NCBI GenBank assembly: GCA_016199985.1
Contig: JACQFQ010000050.1
Location: 1 to 64,000, forward strand
Reading direction: 5' to 3'
From: Verrucomicrobiota bacterium
GTDB lineage: Bacteria > Verrucomicrobiota > Verrucomicrobiia > Limisphaerales > UBA11320
DNA length: 64,000 bases
Positions 50,245 to 59,034 of the stretch are shown here, piece after piece. Numbering within the stretch: position 1 is the first letter of the stretch; each line of letters starts with the position of its first letter. The notes under the pieces were generated by a model, which worked only from the letters and a program-made list of their open reading frames with translations, did not search any database and had not been told where the DNA came from. Position numbers and translations under genes: made by a program.

Positions 50245-51159
50245 ATGAGCACATTGAACGTGGACGACCAACAAGGCCGGTGGGCGATTCCCGGCCGCGT
50301 GACCTGGCGCTCCGGCAACTCCGGGATGCCTTGCCTGACGATCGCCTCGGCCGCGAGCGAGGCGGAGCTTTATCTGCAGGGGGCGCATCTGACGCGATTC
50401 AAGCGTCTGGACGAGCCCGCGGTCCTGTTCACGAGCGCGCAAAGCCGTTTTCAACCCGGGCAGCCGATCCGCGGCGGAGTGCCGATCATCTTCCCGTGGT
50501 TCGGCAACCGGGAGGGCTCTCCGGCGCATGGACTGGCCCGCACGGCCCCTTGGCGGGTGATCGAAACGTCGGCGTCATTGGCGGGCTTCACCCAAGTGCG
50601 CCTCGCCTGCGACGCGGCCTCGCACGAGGCCGTTCCTTTCTCGTTGGTGTTCGTCGTGTCGGTGGGGGAATCCCTGAGGATGGAGCTGATCACGACGAAC
50701 CGATCGGCGGACGCGCCCTTCAAGTTCGAGGATTGCCTGCACACCTACTTTACGGTGGGGGCCATCGAGTCCGCCCGAGTCGCCGGGCTTCGCGGCGTTC
50801 GCTATCTCGACAAGACAGACGCCTTTGCGGAGAAGGAGGAGCGCCAGGACGCGATTGCGATCGTTTCCGAGACAGACCGGGTTTATCAGGACACCGTCGC
50901 GACCGTGGAGATCCTCGACCCCGTCCTGAAGCGACGCATCCGAATCGCGAAGACGGGCTCCCGCTCGACCGTGCTGTGGAATCACTGGATCGCCAAGGCG
51001 AAGCAGCTGTCGGATTTTGGCGATGAGGAGTATCGGGGGATGGTTTGCGTGGAATCCGGCAACGTCGGACGGGACGCGATTTCGTTGCCGCCGGGCGCGT
51101 CGCATTCGCTTGGCGTTGAGGTGACGGTGGTGAGCGCGGACCCCAATCCTCGATCGTAA
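50245..51159 (+). CDS. D-hexose-6-phosphate mutarotase-like aldose epimerase
   Basis: 304 residues; ATG 50245 with a TGAGGGA site 5-10 bases upstream. Family motifs: RGGVPIIFPWFG at 76-87, AHGLARTAPW with His95, EDCLHTYFTVG with His166, and VCVESGNVG with Glu270. These supply the expected catalytic histidines and glutamate of the YeaD/Ymr099c mutarotases that interconvert anomers of hexose 6-phosphates. No signal peptide, so cytoplasmic. It directly follows the uronate-isomerase-like gene and may serve the same sugar pathway. Confidence 0.9.
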   Translation: MSTLNVDDQQGRWAIPGRVTWRSGNSGMPCLTIASAASEAELYLQGAHLTRFKRLDEPAVLFTSAQSRFQPGQPIRGGVPIIFPWFGNREGSPAHGLARTAPWRVIETSASLAGFTQVRLACDAASHEAVPFSLVFVVSVGESLRMELITTNRSADAPFKFEDCLHTYFTVGAIESARVAGLRGVRYLDKTDAFAEKEERQDAIAIVSETDRVYQDTVATVEILDPVLKRRIRIAKTGSRSTVLWNHWIAKAKQLSDFGDEEYRGMVCVESGNVGRDAISLPPGASHSLGVEVTVVSADPNPRS

Positions 51160-51199
51160 TCACGGTCCCAGTCCCACGCCTACTGTCCGTGGGCGTGAT
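51159..51199 (+). terminator. Possible hairpin after the mutarotase gene
   Basis: CCCACG (51173-51178) pairs with CGTGGG (51188-51193), and ATCACG (51159-51164) with CGTGAT (51194-51199), with an 8-base bulge on the left. No T-run follows, so termination is only possible. The stem begins at the stop codon. Confidence 0.35.
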
Positions 51200-51476
51200 C
51201 CCAATCTCCGGCGCCGGTTACACCCCGCAGTTTCGGACCGCGGGGGAGATTGCGATTGGGATTGCAAGGACGAGTGGGAGTAGGAGTGGGCAAATCGTTG
51301 GCGACGGTTTGTCGTTAAACCGCGTCTCGCACTTGACTGGCTGGGATACCGACGGCTTAATCCGACTTGCTACCCCCCAGCTCCCTAGAGAGCGGTTTTG
51401 GCGACCTCTGCCGTTTTCGAAGGAGGAGTGGTGACAAGCGCTTAGTACCGATATCAACAACAAACCCACGCCTCAC
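51200..51476. other. Intergenic region with no gene seen
   Basis: With the hairpin this forms a 317-base gap. Frames here are short and lack coding character. It contains G/A-rich runs (GAGTGGGAGTAGGAGTGGG) and probably the promoter and leader of the downstream secreted-protein gene. No convincing promoter boxes or structured RNA were identified. Confidence 0.4.
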
Positions 51477-53492
51477 ATGAATGGAAAAACCCTGACCCTG
51501 ATTGTATGCGGCGCGATCGCCTCCTGCAGGCTGTTCGCTGATGTGTTTCCGCCGGATTCCTGGCCCGCCGTGATCAAGCCCGAAGCGACGGTGCACTTTG
51601 TCTCCGTCGACGACGCCCTTCAGCCCCCCAGCGACACGTGGACCAAGAGTCTTACCGTCCTCTCGGGCGGCGACCAGCAGACCGCGAAGGTGGCGCTCTC
51701 CGGACGTTCCGGACTCAAAGTGCTTGGATCCTATCTCAACACCGCGGACTCCGGGTTCAGATCCTGGGCCGATGAAGCCACGATAGACATCCTTGTTCAG
51801 GTGTACGGCGATGACGCGATCCTCGGGGGCAATGGGAAACCACGGAATTACAACTTCCTGATCGGAGTGCTTCCGGAGCTTGCCGCGCCAGTGGGCGGAC
51901 AGATTCCCCTCGCCGCCAAAAACCAGAAGTGGAACTGGTATCTCTTTCGGATCCCGAATGGCGCCCGGCCGAGCGATGGCTCGCGGTTTGTTGGGTCCAT
52001 CCCCGCGAACGCGCAGGGTGGAACGCAGTTCGGCGGCGTCAACGGCGGGACCATCCGAACCGAGGGCGTGCCGAACTTGATCATTGGCGCGATCGCGTTT
52101 GGCCAGGCGGGCGCGTTCGGGGAACCGGGCGACTACACCGAGTTCGCGCCGCCGGACGTCTGCGATCCCGAGCCGGAGACGAATCACGCGTGGATCGATT
52201 TCGCCCACGAGACCACCGAGCATATGGAACTGCTGAACGGCGGAGATCAGCCCACGGAAATCGTCACGGGAGGCCCCGCGGGCGATGAGCGCCGCGCCGC
52301 TCGGGCGGTGGGCCTCTATATGAATGTGGGAGTCACCGATCACTATCTCGGACAGTCTTGCAACGATCCGCGGGCGATGAAGGTGTGCGTCGAGTTTTTT
52401 GATGATCCCGCCCTGGCTGGGGTAAGGTTTGGGCCTGAGGCGTTCGCCGCTGATTCCGCCGGCACTCCAGGGTTCTATGACCCGTTGCGCCGATACACCC
52501 TCACGGGCTCCGGCGCGTGGATGAGCGTCTCGTGGGTTATCCCGTCCGTGAATCTGTTCGGCATCAATGTGGTTCCTTTGACGGCGGGTCCGCGGATCGT
52601 TTTTGAAGGAGCGGGCCGGCCCTTGGTCTCGCGATTTGATCTCGCCGTGTTCCGCGTCTCGCCGAACACTCTCGCGGGGCAGGATCCGTTGGCCGGATGC
52701 GTCGAAGACCCTCTGATCTGCACAGACGCCTACGGCAAGTTTGCCGAGATGGATCTCGCCGCGGGCGTCCTGGATGGACTCGCTCCCGGCTCATCGGGCG
52801 GCGACCAGGTGATGATTCAGGAGGAGTCCGGGCCGGACAACGATCGTCGCCCCTCGATTCGTCCGGCGATGGATGACGGTCCCAAAGGATTTGCTCACAT
52901 CTACATGAACTTCGCGATCACCAACACGAAGCTCGGGCCGTCGACCCAGCCCAACGCGCAACTCGCGATCTGCGCCACCTACTTCGATGACCCGGACCTG
53001 AAGGGAAAGAGCTTCAGGCCCGAGGTCTATCAGAGCGATCGCAACGGGGTGAGCACTCTCGCGTTCACTCCAGGCAACATTGCGGTGCGCTTGGAGGGCA
53101 CAGGGCGGTGGAAGGAAGCCTACTTCCAGATCAACGATATGAAGTTCCTGGGCGTGAACCAGGGTCCGCAGGCCGCGGCGCGGTTTGTGTTCGACGGCAA
53201 GATCCACTTCTCCCGACTCCGTTACGCGGTCATTCCGCCGTGCGGCGACAATGCCGGCGTGAATCTGCTTCAAGAGTGCAAGCAGCCTCATGTGACGCTT
53301 GTGCCGGACGCTTCAGGCAGCGTGAAGGTGAGCTGGACCGCTCAGGTGGAGGGGTGGTCGCTGGAATCCACGACGGACCTCGTGAACCCTGACTGGCAGC
53401 CGATCGATGATCCGGAAACGGTGGCGGATGATCGTCGCACCGTTGTAACGCCTTCCACAACCGTCGCGCGGTTCTATCGTCTTCGCAACTAA
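51477..53492 (+). CDS. Secreted three-module protein of unknown function
   Basis: 671 residues with a signal peptide (MNGKTLTLIVCGAIASCRLFAD). Three homologous modules of about 190-200 residues begin near 40, 240 and 425. Each has an opening (DDALQP/DFAHETTEHM/EMDLAAGVLDG), then LxxGGDQxxxxxxxG, DxxxxPxxxVGxYMNxxxTDxxLG, AxxxCVEFFDDPxLxGxxFxPE, LTGxGxWMSVSWxI, and PRIVFEGxxxxxRFDLAVF. The first is more diverged. The last ~55 residues carry WSLESTTDLVNPDWQPID...ARFYRLRN, the verrucomicrobial C-terminal beta module. Modules two and three resemble jelly-roll carbohydrate-binding folds in strand pattern only. A strong terminator follows. Confidence 0.8.
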   Translation: MNGKTLTLIVCGAIASCRLFADVFPPDSWPAVIKPEATVHFVSVDDALQPPSDTWTKSLTVLSGGDQQTAKVALSGRSGLKVLGSYLNTADSGFRSWADEATIDILVQVYGDDAILGGNGKPRNYNFLIGVLPELAAPVGGQIPLAAKNQKWNWYLFRIPNGARPSDGSRFVGSIPANAQGGTQFGGVNGGTIRTEGVPNLIIGAIAFGQAGAFGEPGDYTEFAPPDVCDPEPETNHAWIDFAHETTEHMELLNGGDQPTEIVTGGPAGDERRAARAVGLYMNVGVTDHYLGQSCNDPRAMKVCVEFFDDPALAGVRFGPEAFAADSAGTPGFYDPLRRYTLTGSGAWMSVSWVIPSVNLFGINVVPLTAGPRIVFEGAGRPLVSRFDLAVFRVSPNTLAGQDPLAGCVEDPLICTDAYGKFAEMDLAAGVLDGLAPGSSGGDQVMIQEESGPDNDRRPSIRPAMDDGPKGFAHIYMNFAITNTKLGPSTQPNAQLAICATYFDDPDLKGKSFRPEVYQSDRNGVSTLAFTPGNIAVRLEGTGRWKEAYFQINDMKFLGVNQGPQAAARFVFDGKIHFSRLRYAVIPPCGDNAGVNLLQECKQPHVTLVPDASGSVKVSWTAQVEGWSLESTTDLVNPDWQPIDDPETVADDRRTVVTPSTTVARFYRLRN

Positions 53493-53508
53493 GGTTGAAT
53501 CACGACAC

Positions 53509-53547
53509 GACCCCGGCGCGGAGAATCCGTGCCGGGGTCCTCTTTTT
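53509..53547 (+). terminator. Intrinsic terminator of the three-module protein gene
   Basis: GACCCCGGC (53509-53517) pairs with GCCGGGGTC (53531-53539). The inner four pairs extend the stem around an AGAAT loop, and CTCTTTTTT follows. Ideal shape, and 16 bases after the stop. Confidence 0.9.
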
Positions 53548-53809
53548 TGGGGGGAGGATGGCGAGCGTTGCGCGCAGGGAAGCTGGGCGACAACGCGGCC
53601 GTCGAGGGGGAGGCGGTTGTCGGCGAAGGCAAGGTCGAAGGCCTGTAGCGAGGCGAGCTCCCGTGCGCTCTTCAGAGTGGCGGCGTGGCTGAGCCGTTCG
53701 CCATCGTCGCGGATGACTTTGGGGACCAGCGAGGGGAAGTCCTGGTCGTCCCCAACCCTCAGCGCCTGGTTCAGGAGAACGCATTGGGCTTCGGAACCGG
53801 TTCGAGCGC
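53548..53809 (-). pseudogene. Possible gene remnant between terminator and CotH gene
   Basis: No complete gene. On the minus strand, one frame from about 53800 to 53560 reads like genuine protein (LNQALRVGDDQDFPSLVPKV, then ARELASLQAFDLAFADNRLP), but upstream it only shadows the CotH gene in another frame, and no start is available. It may be the 3' end of a decayed gene, or chance. The family is not recognised. Confidence 0.3.
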
Positions 53810-55966
53810 TCAGGGGTCGGGAATGAGGGTCACCGGGGGGCTCCAACGTTGATCGACGCGCGCTCGAGCGACGAGCTTCCTGCCTGGAGGGACAGCGACG
53901 GTCGATTGCAGGACGAACGCCGTGGGCCGCTGAACGCCTTCGGGAGCGCGGGGATCTCCTCCGTCCAGGGAGCAAAGCACAGCGGGGCCGTCCGCCCGCG
54001 CTCGTTTCACCTCGAGGCCGCCGTCGGGCGCCTTCGACGTCGCCAGTTGAGGCGGCGGGAGGAACTGGGCGTCGATCCAATCGCAACGCTTGCGAAGCCA
54101 GTCCTTCAGCCACGCCACTTCCTCGGCGTATGTCTCGCCAAAGTAATAGTTGGGCACCACGGATTTTCCCAGAATGGGCCAGCGCTGGAAGTTCCGCTCC
54201 TGCGACTCCTGGAGCGTTGCGGCGAACCCATCGACCAGCCGGAGGAGCCGATCGGTCGACAAGGCGCCGCGTCGAAGCTCCTCCCACCGGTCGACGTATT
54301 GCTGGGCGAAGCGTGGATCCTCGAAGAGTCTCCGAAACCACGCGTATTCCGTGTCGGAAAGCTGGGGCCACAGCCAATGCTCGGGCATCCAGCCTTGTTT
54401 CCCGTTCGCGTTTCCGAAACTCAGGTTCCAATCCCACACAGGCTCGAGCTTGAGCTTCTCGCCGCGCTCCTTTGTGAAGAACGTGCTGAAGCGATGGCCA
54501 TCCACATTCTTTGTGATCTCCACGAGGATGTGGTAGTCGATGAAGGATCGGGCATCGAGATAGGCCGCGTAGCCTTTGACCGGATCGGCGAAGTCGGGCC
54601 CGTGGAGGGCGGCTTCCAGTTGGTCGATGTAGCGCTTGAGCCAGGCTCGTTGCACGGCGGTGATCTCATCCTCCTCCGGCTCGACATAGTAGAACTGGTT
54701 GGTGCGAAGCTGGGTGACGAACCCTTGCTCCATTCTCTCCACGATCTCAGAGCCGTCGTCGTCGGTGTAGATCGAGTGGGAGACCGCCGAGTCCGCGTCG
54801 AATCGGATCGGTCCCGTGAGGAGGTTCGTGATGTTTCGCGGGCTGCGGTTGACCCGGCGAGACGATGAGCCGCTCGACTCGGAGGACTCGCGCGGGCCGT
54901 TGTAAGTGGGGAGAAACCCGGCGGGGTCCGCGGGAAATCCTCCGGCGGAGGTGGGGTAGCCGGGCCGGTTGCCGCTGCTCGTGAAGTTTTGTCCGCCCAG
55001 GAGATCAGGCGCTCCGAAGTAGCCGCGGTCCACGTGGTCCTTCTTGATGATGTACCCTCCGGTCACGTCCGGCTCGTCGGTGTGGTGCGGCGCGAGCTTC
55101 TCGATCTTCACCCGCGAGCCGCTCCGCTTGAGCCTCTCCTCCAGAACGTAAACCCCGACGTAATCCGCCTTGCCCAGCTTCTGCTTGCCGTCGGTCACGA
55201 AGACCTCGACCCAGGTCGTGCGCGGCGCCCAGTGACCCATGGCGCGGCTCATCTCGTAGGCGAGGGCGTCGCGCATCATCGTCTTGTCGGGATACGGCGC
55301 GTAGAGCACCCAATCCTCGTCTGGCGGCATGCCTTCAAGGGCGTCAACGCGATCCTCCCCGTCCTCGTCGGTGAGCTTCACGGTGTAGCTGCGCTTGGGG
55401 TATCGAAGCGAGGCGCGCCCCCGGATGTTCACCAGCGCCCGTCCCGCGTTCTCGCTCGGGCCTCGCAACGAGGCGCGGTCCTTCGAGCGCTGGAGCAGGC
55501 GGAAAAACGCGGGCTTCTTCGCGTCGCGCGAAAGCTCGACGCCGACGCTGTCGAGAAGGACCAGAGGCAGGTTGGAGTTGAAGCTCGCCAGGTCGGGTTC
55601 GATGATCGCGTAGTGCTCCGATCGGATCGGGCCCAGCGTTTCGTCGTGCGCCACTCGGGTTCGGATCAGCGTGGGGCGGGTGATGGAGAGGGGCGCGGCG
55701 TAGCGAGGAGATTGCGCCGTGGGCGCGCTGCCATCCAGGGTGTAGAGGATCTTCGCGTCCGCGGAGCTCCCGGGCGCGCTGAGCTCCAGCTGAAGATCAT
55801 TGGTGAAGACGCCGCCTGGAATCGAAAACTGCGCCGTGGGACCGGCGTCACCCGTCGCCGCCCGCGGTTTCTTCGCGTGCGCCATCGGAGTTTGAAGCAG
55901 AAAGGCCAGCGCTGGGACCAAGAACCAGAGCCCAGCAACCACCGGCCTGAACCGAGCCTTGTGCAT
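53810..55966 (-). CDS. CotH kinase-fold protein with chitobiase-like domains, secreted
   Basis: 718 residues from ATG 55966; the longer frame to 56047 adds a Cys-rich stretch before the signal peptide MHKARFRPVVAGLWFLVPAL...MAHA. Residues about 45-122 form a chitobiase/hexosaminidase C-terminal-like domain (ILYTLDGSAPT...SPRYAAPLSI). The CotH domain follows: NIRGRASLRYPKRSYTVKL from about 180, then GMPPDEDWVLYAPYPDKTMM, GVYVLEERLKR and GGYIIKKDHVDRG. The later EPVWDWNLSFGNA holds the conserved metal-binding Asp/Asn region. A second chitobiase-like copy ends the protein (CSLDGGDPRAPEGVQ). CotH proteins are atypical kinases of spore coats or extracellular proteins; secreted versions are frequent in Verrucomicrobia and Planctomycetes. 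Substrate unknown. Confidence 0.9.
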   Translation of the reverse strand: MHKARFRPVVAGLWFLVPALAFLLQTPMAHAKKPRAATGDAGPTAQFSIPGGVFTNDLQLELSAPGSSADAKILYTLDGSAPTAQSPRYAAPLSITRPTLIRTRVAHDETLGPIRSEHYAIIEPDLASFNSNLPLVLLDSVGVELSRDAKKPAFFRLLQRSKDRASLRGPSENAGRALVNIRGRASLRYPKRSYTVKLTDEDGEDRVDALEGMPPDEDWVLYAPYPDKTMMRDALAYEMSRAMGHWAPRTTWVEVFVTDGKQKLGKADYVGVYVLEERLKRSGSRVKIEKLAPHHTDEPDVTGGYIIKKDHVDRGYFGAPDLLGGQNFTSSGNRPGYPTSAGGFPADPAGFLPTYNGPRESSESSGSSSRRVNRSPRNITNLLTGPIRFDADSAVSHSIYTDDDGSEIVERMEQGFVTQLRTNQFYYVEPEEDEITAVQRAWLKRYIDQLEAALHGPDFADPVKGYAAYLDARSFIDYHILVEITKNVDGHRFSTFFTKERGEKLKLEPVWDWNLSFGNANGKQGWMPEHWLWPQLSDTEYAWFRRLFEDPRFAQQYVDRWEELRRGALSTDRLLRLVDGFAATLQESQERNFQRWPILGKSVVPNYYFGETYAEEVAWLKDWLRKRCDWIDAQFLPPPQLATSKAPDGGLEVKRARADGPAVLCSLDGGDPRAPEGVQRPTAFVLQSTVAVPPGRKLVARARVDQRWSPPVTLIPDP

Positions 55967-55980
55967 GCCTGTAGCATGCA
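55962..55980. promoter_or_regulatory. 7-bp inverted repeat over the CotH start
   Basis: TGCATGC at 55962-55968 and GCATGCA at 55974-55980 flank a 5-base spacer; the first half contains the minus-strand ATG. It is short enough to be chance, but its position in the divergent CotH/ccsA control region makes it a candidate operator. Confidence 0.25.
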
Positions 55981-56090
55981 AGCCCCGGGCTCCGAATGGC
56001 AATGGGAATTGCGAAAGGCACGGGGCGCCGCATCGGTCGCATTTCAACCTTTTCCCCGCGCCCTCCGACGCCTACCTTTCCCTCGTGTCG

Positions 56091-56936
56091 ATGAACGACA
56101 GAGCATGGTTCTGGGTCGCCGTGATGTTCTACGGCCTGAGCACCGTGCACTCGATTTTTCTGCTGCGAGGCGGCTTCCGTCAGGACAACCGAGTGAACTA
56201 TCTGCTGCTGCTCGCGGGATTCGCGTGCCATACCCTCGCGATGATGAAGCGGGGTTTCTCTCTGCAGCGCTGCCCCATCAACAATCTGTTTGAGGCGACG
56301 GTGTTCATCGGGTGGACGATCGTGGGCGCGTATCTGGTGATCGGCGCCTGGTCGCGCGTGCGGTTTCTGGGAGCTTTCGCGTCTCCGCTTCTGCTGGGGA
56401 TCGGAGTGTTCGCCCTGATGCCCGGCCTGGATTCTCCCTATCTCCCGCAGAAGCCAAACTTCTCCGGTGGTCTGCACAGCCTGCACGCCGCCCTTATTCT
56501 CCTCGCCTCGGGCGCGTTCGGATTGAGCGCGGTGGCGGGGATCATGTATCTCACCCAGGAGCGGGACTTGAAGCAGCATAAGCTTCGCGCCGTCCTTTCC
56601 CGCCTGCCGCCGATTCATCGCCTGGAACGGATCACGCGGCTGTTGGTGTGGAGCGGCCTGGCGCTGCTCACCGGCGGGCTTGTCTCCGGCGCGTTCTGGC
56701 TCCGGCAGCGGCAGGGAGTCTTTTTCAAGCCGGACAGCACCATCATCTGGGCGATCCTCGTCTGGGTGATGTATGTCGTGCTGATCGTGCTGCACACGCG
56801 GTTTTCGCATCGCGGCAGGCGGTTTGCCCTGGGAGCGGTCGGCGGATTCACGTTTGTGATCCTTACGTTCTGGGGCTTCTACCTGCTGTCCGGCATCCAC
56901 CGGACCGCGTCGATCGTCGGCATGAACGCGGGGTGA
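56091..56936 (+). CDS. CcsA/HemX-like cytochrome c assembly membrane protein
   Basis: 281 residues from ATG 56091; upstream codons to 55959 lack coding character. About eight hydrophobic segments. Conserved features include CPINNLFEATVFIGWTIVGA near the second helix, HSLHAALILLASGAFGLSAV with a His that could bind haem, and a C-terminal IWAILVWVMYVVLIVLHTRF helix with a further conserved His. This is the CcmC/CcsA/HemX family: CcsA with Ccs1 exports and attaches haem to c-type cytochromes, whereas HemX modulates glutamyl-tRNA reductase. The adjacent hemA (five-base gap) mirrors the hemA-hemX linkage of other bacteria, so a HemX-like role is equally possible. Confidence 0.85.
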   Translation: MNDRAWFWVAVMFYGLSTVHSIFLLRGGFRQDNRVNYLLLLAGFACHTLAMMKRGFSLQRCPINNLFEATVFIGWTIVGAYLVIGAWSRVRFLGAFASPLLLGIGVFALMPGLDSPYLPQKPNFSGGLHSLHAALILLASGAFGLSAVAGIMYLTQERDLKQHKLRAVLSRLPPIHRLERITRLLVWSGLALLTGGLVSGAFWLRQRQGVFFKPDSTIIWAILVWVMYVVLIVLHTRFSHRGRRFALGAVGGFTFVILTFWGFYLLSGIHRTASIVGMNAG

Positions 56937-56941
56937 GCGCC

Positions 56942-58003
56942 ATGGGGATCTACGTCATCGGCCTGAGCCATCACACGGCGCCTGTCGCGATTCGCGAGCG
57001 GATGGCGATCGGGGAGTCGGCCATTCCCGAGACGCTCGCGCGATTGAGAGCGTCCGGCTTGGCGGACGAGGCCGTCATCCTCTCCACGTGCAATCGCGTC
57101 GAGCTCTACGCGGCCAGCTCCCTGGGGCCCGGCGAAGCGCTGCCCGGTCTTCGTCGATTCCTGCTGCAAGACCGGGGGATCGCCGAGCCGCTGACCGACG
57201 AAGTCTACGCCTGGGCGGATCCGCGCAGCGTGGAGCATCTTTTTCGCGTGGCTTGCGGCCTCGACTCGATGGTGCTCGGCGAGACCGAGATCCTCGGGCA
57301 GCTTAAGAAAGCTTACGAGATCGCCCTCGAGCGCCAGCACACCGGCGGCAGATTGAACAAGACGTTTCAACGCGCCTTCAACGTGGCGAAACAGATCCGC
57401 ACCGAAACCCAGATCCAGCGCGGCAGCATCTCCGTGGCGTCGGTTGCGGTGGAACTGGCCGAGAAAATCTTCGAAAGCCTGGGGAACCGGCAGGTGATGG
57501 TTATCGGGGCCGGGGACACGAGCGAGAAGGTGGCGCGGGCGCTTCTGTCGCGAGGCGCGCACAGCGTGCTGGTGTCGAATCGCTCCTTCGATCGGGCGGA
57601 GGCGCTCGCGCGCGAACTGGGAGGCCAGGCGATCCACTTCGACGCCTGGGCTGGCGCGTTCGACCGAATCGACATCGTTATCAGCAGCACGTCCGCCCCG
57701 CATCACGTCATCGATCCCGCCAAGCTGCATCCTCTCATGAAGGCGCGGGATCAGCGCCCGCTCCTGCTCATCGACATCGCGGTGCCACGCGACATCGACC
57801 CCGCGGTCAACTTCATGGACAACGTGTATCTTTACAACGTGGACGATCTTCAATCCATCGCCGACGGCTATTTGCAGCAACGGCGCGAGGAAATCGAGGC
57901 GTGCATGGCGATCATTCGCGACCGCGCGCGGGCTTTGCTCGAAGGACGACGGCCTCCGGGATTCCCCCCTTCCACACAGCCCGTTTTGAGCGGCGAGCCC
58001 TAG
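56942..58003 (+). CDS. hemA: Glutamyl-tRNA reductase
   Basis: 353 residues. N-terminus MGIYVIGLSHHTAPVAIRER is diagnostic; the catalytic Cys50 lies in ILSTCNRVELY. Downstream are GLDSMVLGETEILGQLK and the Rossmann segment VMVIGAGDTSEKVARAL, with a SVASVAVELAEKIF block before it. It reduces glutamyl-tRNA to glutamate-1-semialdehyde with NADPH, the first step of C5-pathway tetrapyrrole synthesis. The C-terminal dimerisation domain is shortened: the family is usually about 410-430 residues, so only a brief spinal helix remains after IADGYLQQRREEIEACMAII. It starts five bases after the ccsA/hemX-like gene and is followed by hemC after 32 bases. Confidence 0.95.
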   Translation: MGIYVIGLSHHTAPVAIRERMAIGESAIPETLARLRASGLADEAVILSTCNRVELYAASSLGPGEALPGLRRFLLQDRGIAEPLTDEVYAWADPRSVEHLFRVACGLDSMVLGETEILGQLKKAYEIALERQHTGGRLNKTFQRAFNVAKQIRTETQIQRGSISVASVAVELAEKIFESLGNRQVMVIGAGDTSEKVARALLSRGAHSVLVSNRSFDRAEALARELGGQAIHFDAWAGAFDRIDIVISSTSAPHHVIDPAKLHPLMKARDQRPLLLIDIAVPRDIDPAVNFMDNVYLYNVDDLQSIADGYLQQRREEIEACMAIIRDRARALLEGRRPPGFPPSTQPVLSGEP

Positions 58004-58035
58004 CCTGGGCGCCGCGTCCATCCGCTCCAACACCC

Positions 58036-59034
58036 ATGGCGAACAAGCCCATCATTCTTGCCACGCGAGGCAGCGCCTTGGCGTTGGCTCAGGCCCACGC
58101 GGTGCTTCGCCAGTGTCGCGAGGCGTTTCCAGCGCTCGCGTTCGAGATCCGCGTCTATAAAACCACCGGGGACAAGCTTCAGACCGCCGCGCTCGCGCAG
58201 TCGGAGCTGCCCAAAGGTCTCTTCACGAAGGAGCTTGAGGCCGCCCTGCTGAATGGGGAAGCGGACATCGCGGTGCATAGCCTCAAGGACCTGCCCACGG
58301 CCCTGCCCGAAGGCCTGGCTCTGGGGGCCGTCGGACAACGCGAGGACGCGCGGGATATCCTAGTGACCCGTGTCGCGGGGAGCGGCGTCGGCCGCGGCTA
58401 TGGCCCGGGCGCGAGCCTCGCGACGCTGGCGCCCGGGTGCGTCGTCGCGACGAGCAGCACCCGCCGCGCGGCGCAGGTTCGCGAGCTGCGCCCGGACGTG
58501 GACGTGGCGCCGATCCGAGGGAATGTGGGAACACGACTGCGGAAGCTGGCCGAGAACGCGGACATCGACGCCACTCTGCTTGCCGCCGCCGGGATTCGTC
58601 GGCTGGGTTTCATCGTGGACACGGAAGGACGTCTGAGCGGGGGGCCTCCGGATTCCGAGGCGGCGCCTCCGGGGCTGCTGCGAGTCGCGTTTCTCTCGCC
58701 CCTGCAAGTGATCCCCTGCGTAGGGCAGGCGGCTGTTGGCATCGAGATCCGGGCCGACGACAATGAGGTCAGCGGAATTTGCGCGGGCCTGAATCACCGC
58801 GAGACTGAGCTGTGCGTTCGCGCGGAGCGAAGCTTCCTGAGCGCGATGGGCGGGGGATGTCAGGCCGCTGTGGCGGCTCACGGGGTCATTGAGGGCGCGG
58901 TTCTGCGATTGCGAGCGGTGTCGTATCTCGGGAGGGAGGCGCGTCGCGCGAGCGGAGAAGCGCCCATGGATCAGGCCGAGCTCTTGGGCGCCGACCTGGC
59001 GGCGCTATTGGCGGGGCCATCCGAAAATGCCTGA
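58036..59034 (+). CDS. hemC: Porphobilinogen deaminase (hydroxymethylbilane synthase)
   Basis: 332 residues from ATG 58036. N-terminus ILATRGSALALAQAHAV, then DIAVHSLKDLPT and VATSSTRRAAQV, the RR basic patch binding the pyrrole chain. The dipyrromethane-anchoring Cys275 lies in MGGGCQAAVAAH. It condenses four porphobilinogens to hydroxymethylbilane. An insertion of about 15-20 residues (GSGVGRGYGPGASLATL) between LVTR and the RR motif is longer than in most homologues, as is a Gly/Pro/Glu insert before the LLRVAFLSPL region. It shares an operon with hemA. Its 3' end overlaps the convergent kinase gene by 64 bases. Confidence 0.95.
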   Translation: MANKPIILATRGSALALAQAHAVLRQCREAFPALAFEIRVYKTTGDKLQTAALAQSELPKGLFTKELEAALLNGEADIAVHSLKDLPTALPEGLALGAVGQREDARDILVTRVAGSGVGRGYGPGASLATLAPGCVVATSSTRRAAQVRELRPDVDVAPIRGNVGTRLRKLAENADIDATLLAAAGIRRLGFIVDTEGRLSGGPPDSEAAPPGLLRVAFLSPLQVIPCVGQAAVGIEIRADDNEVSGICAGLNHRETELCVRAERSFLSAMGGGCQAAVAAHGVIEGAVLRLRAVSYLGREARRASGEAPMDQAELLGADLAALLAGPSENA

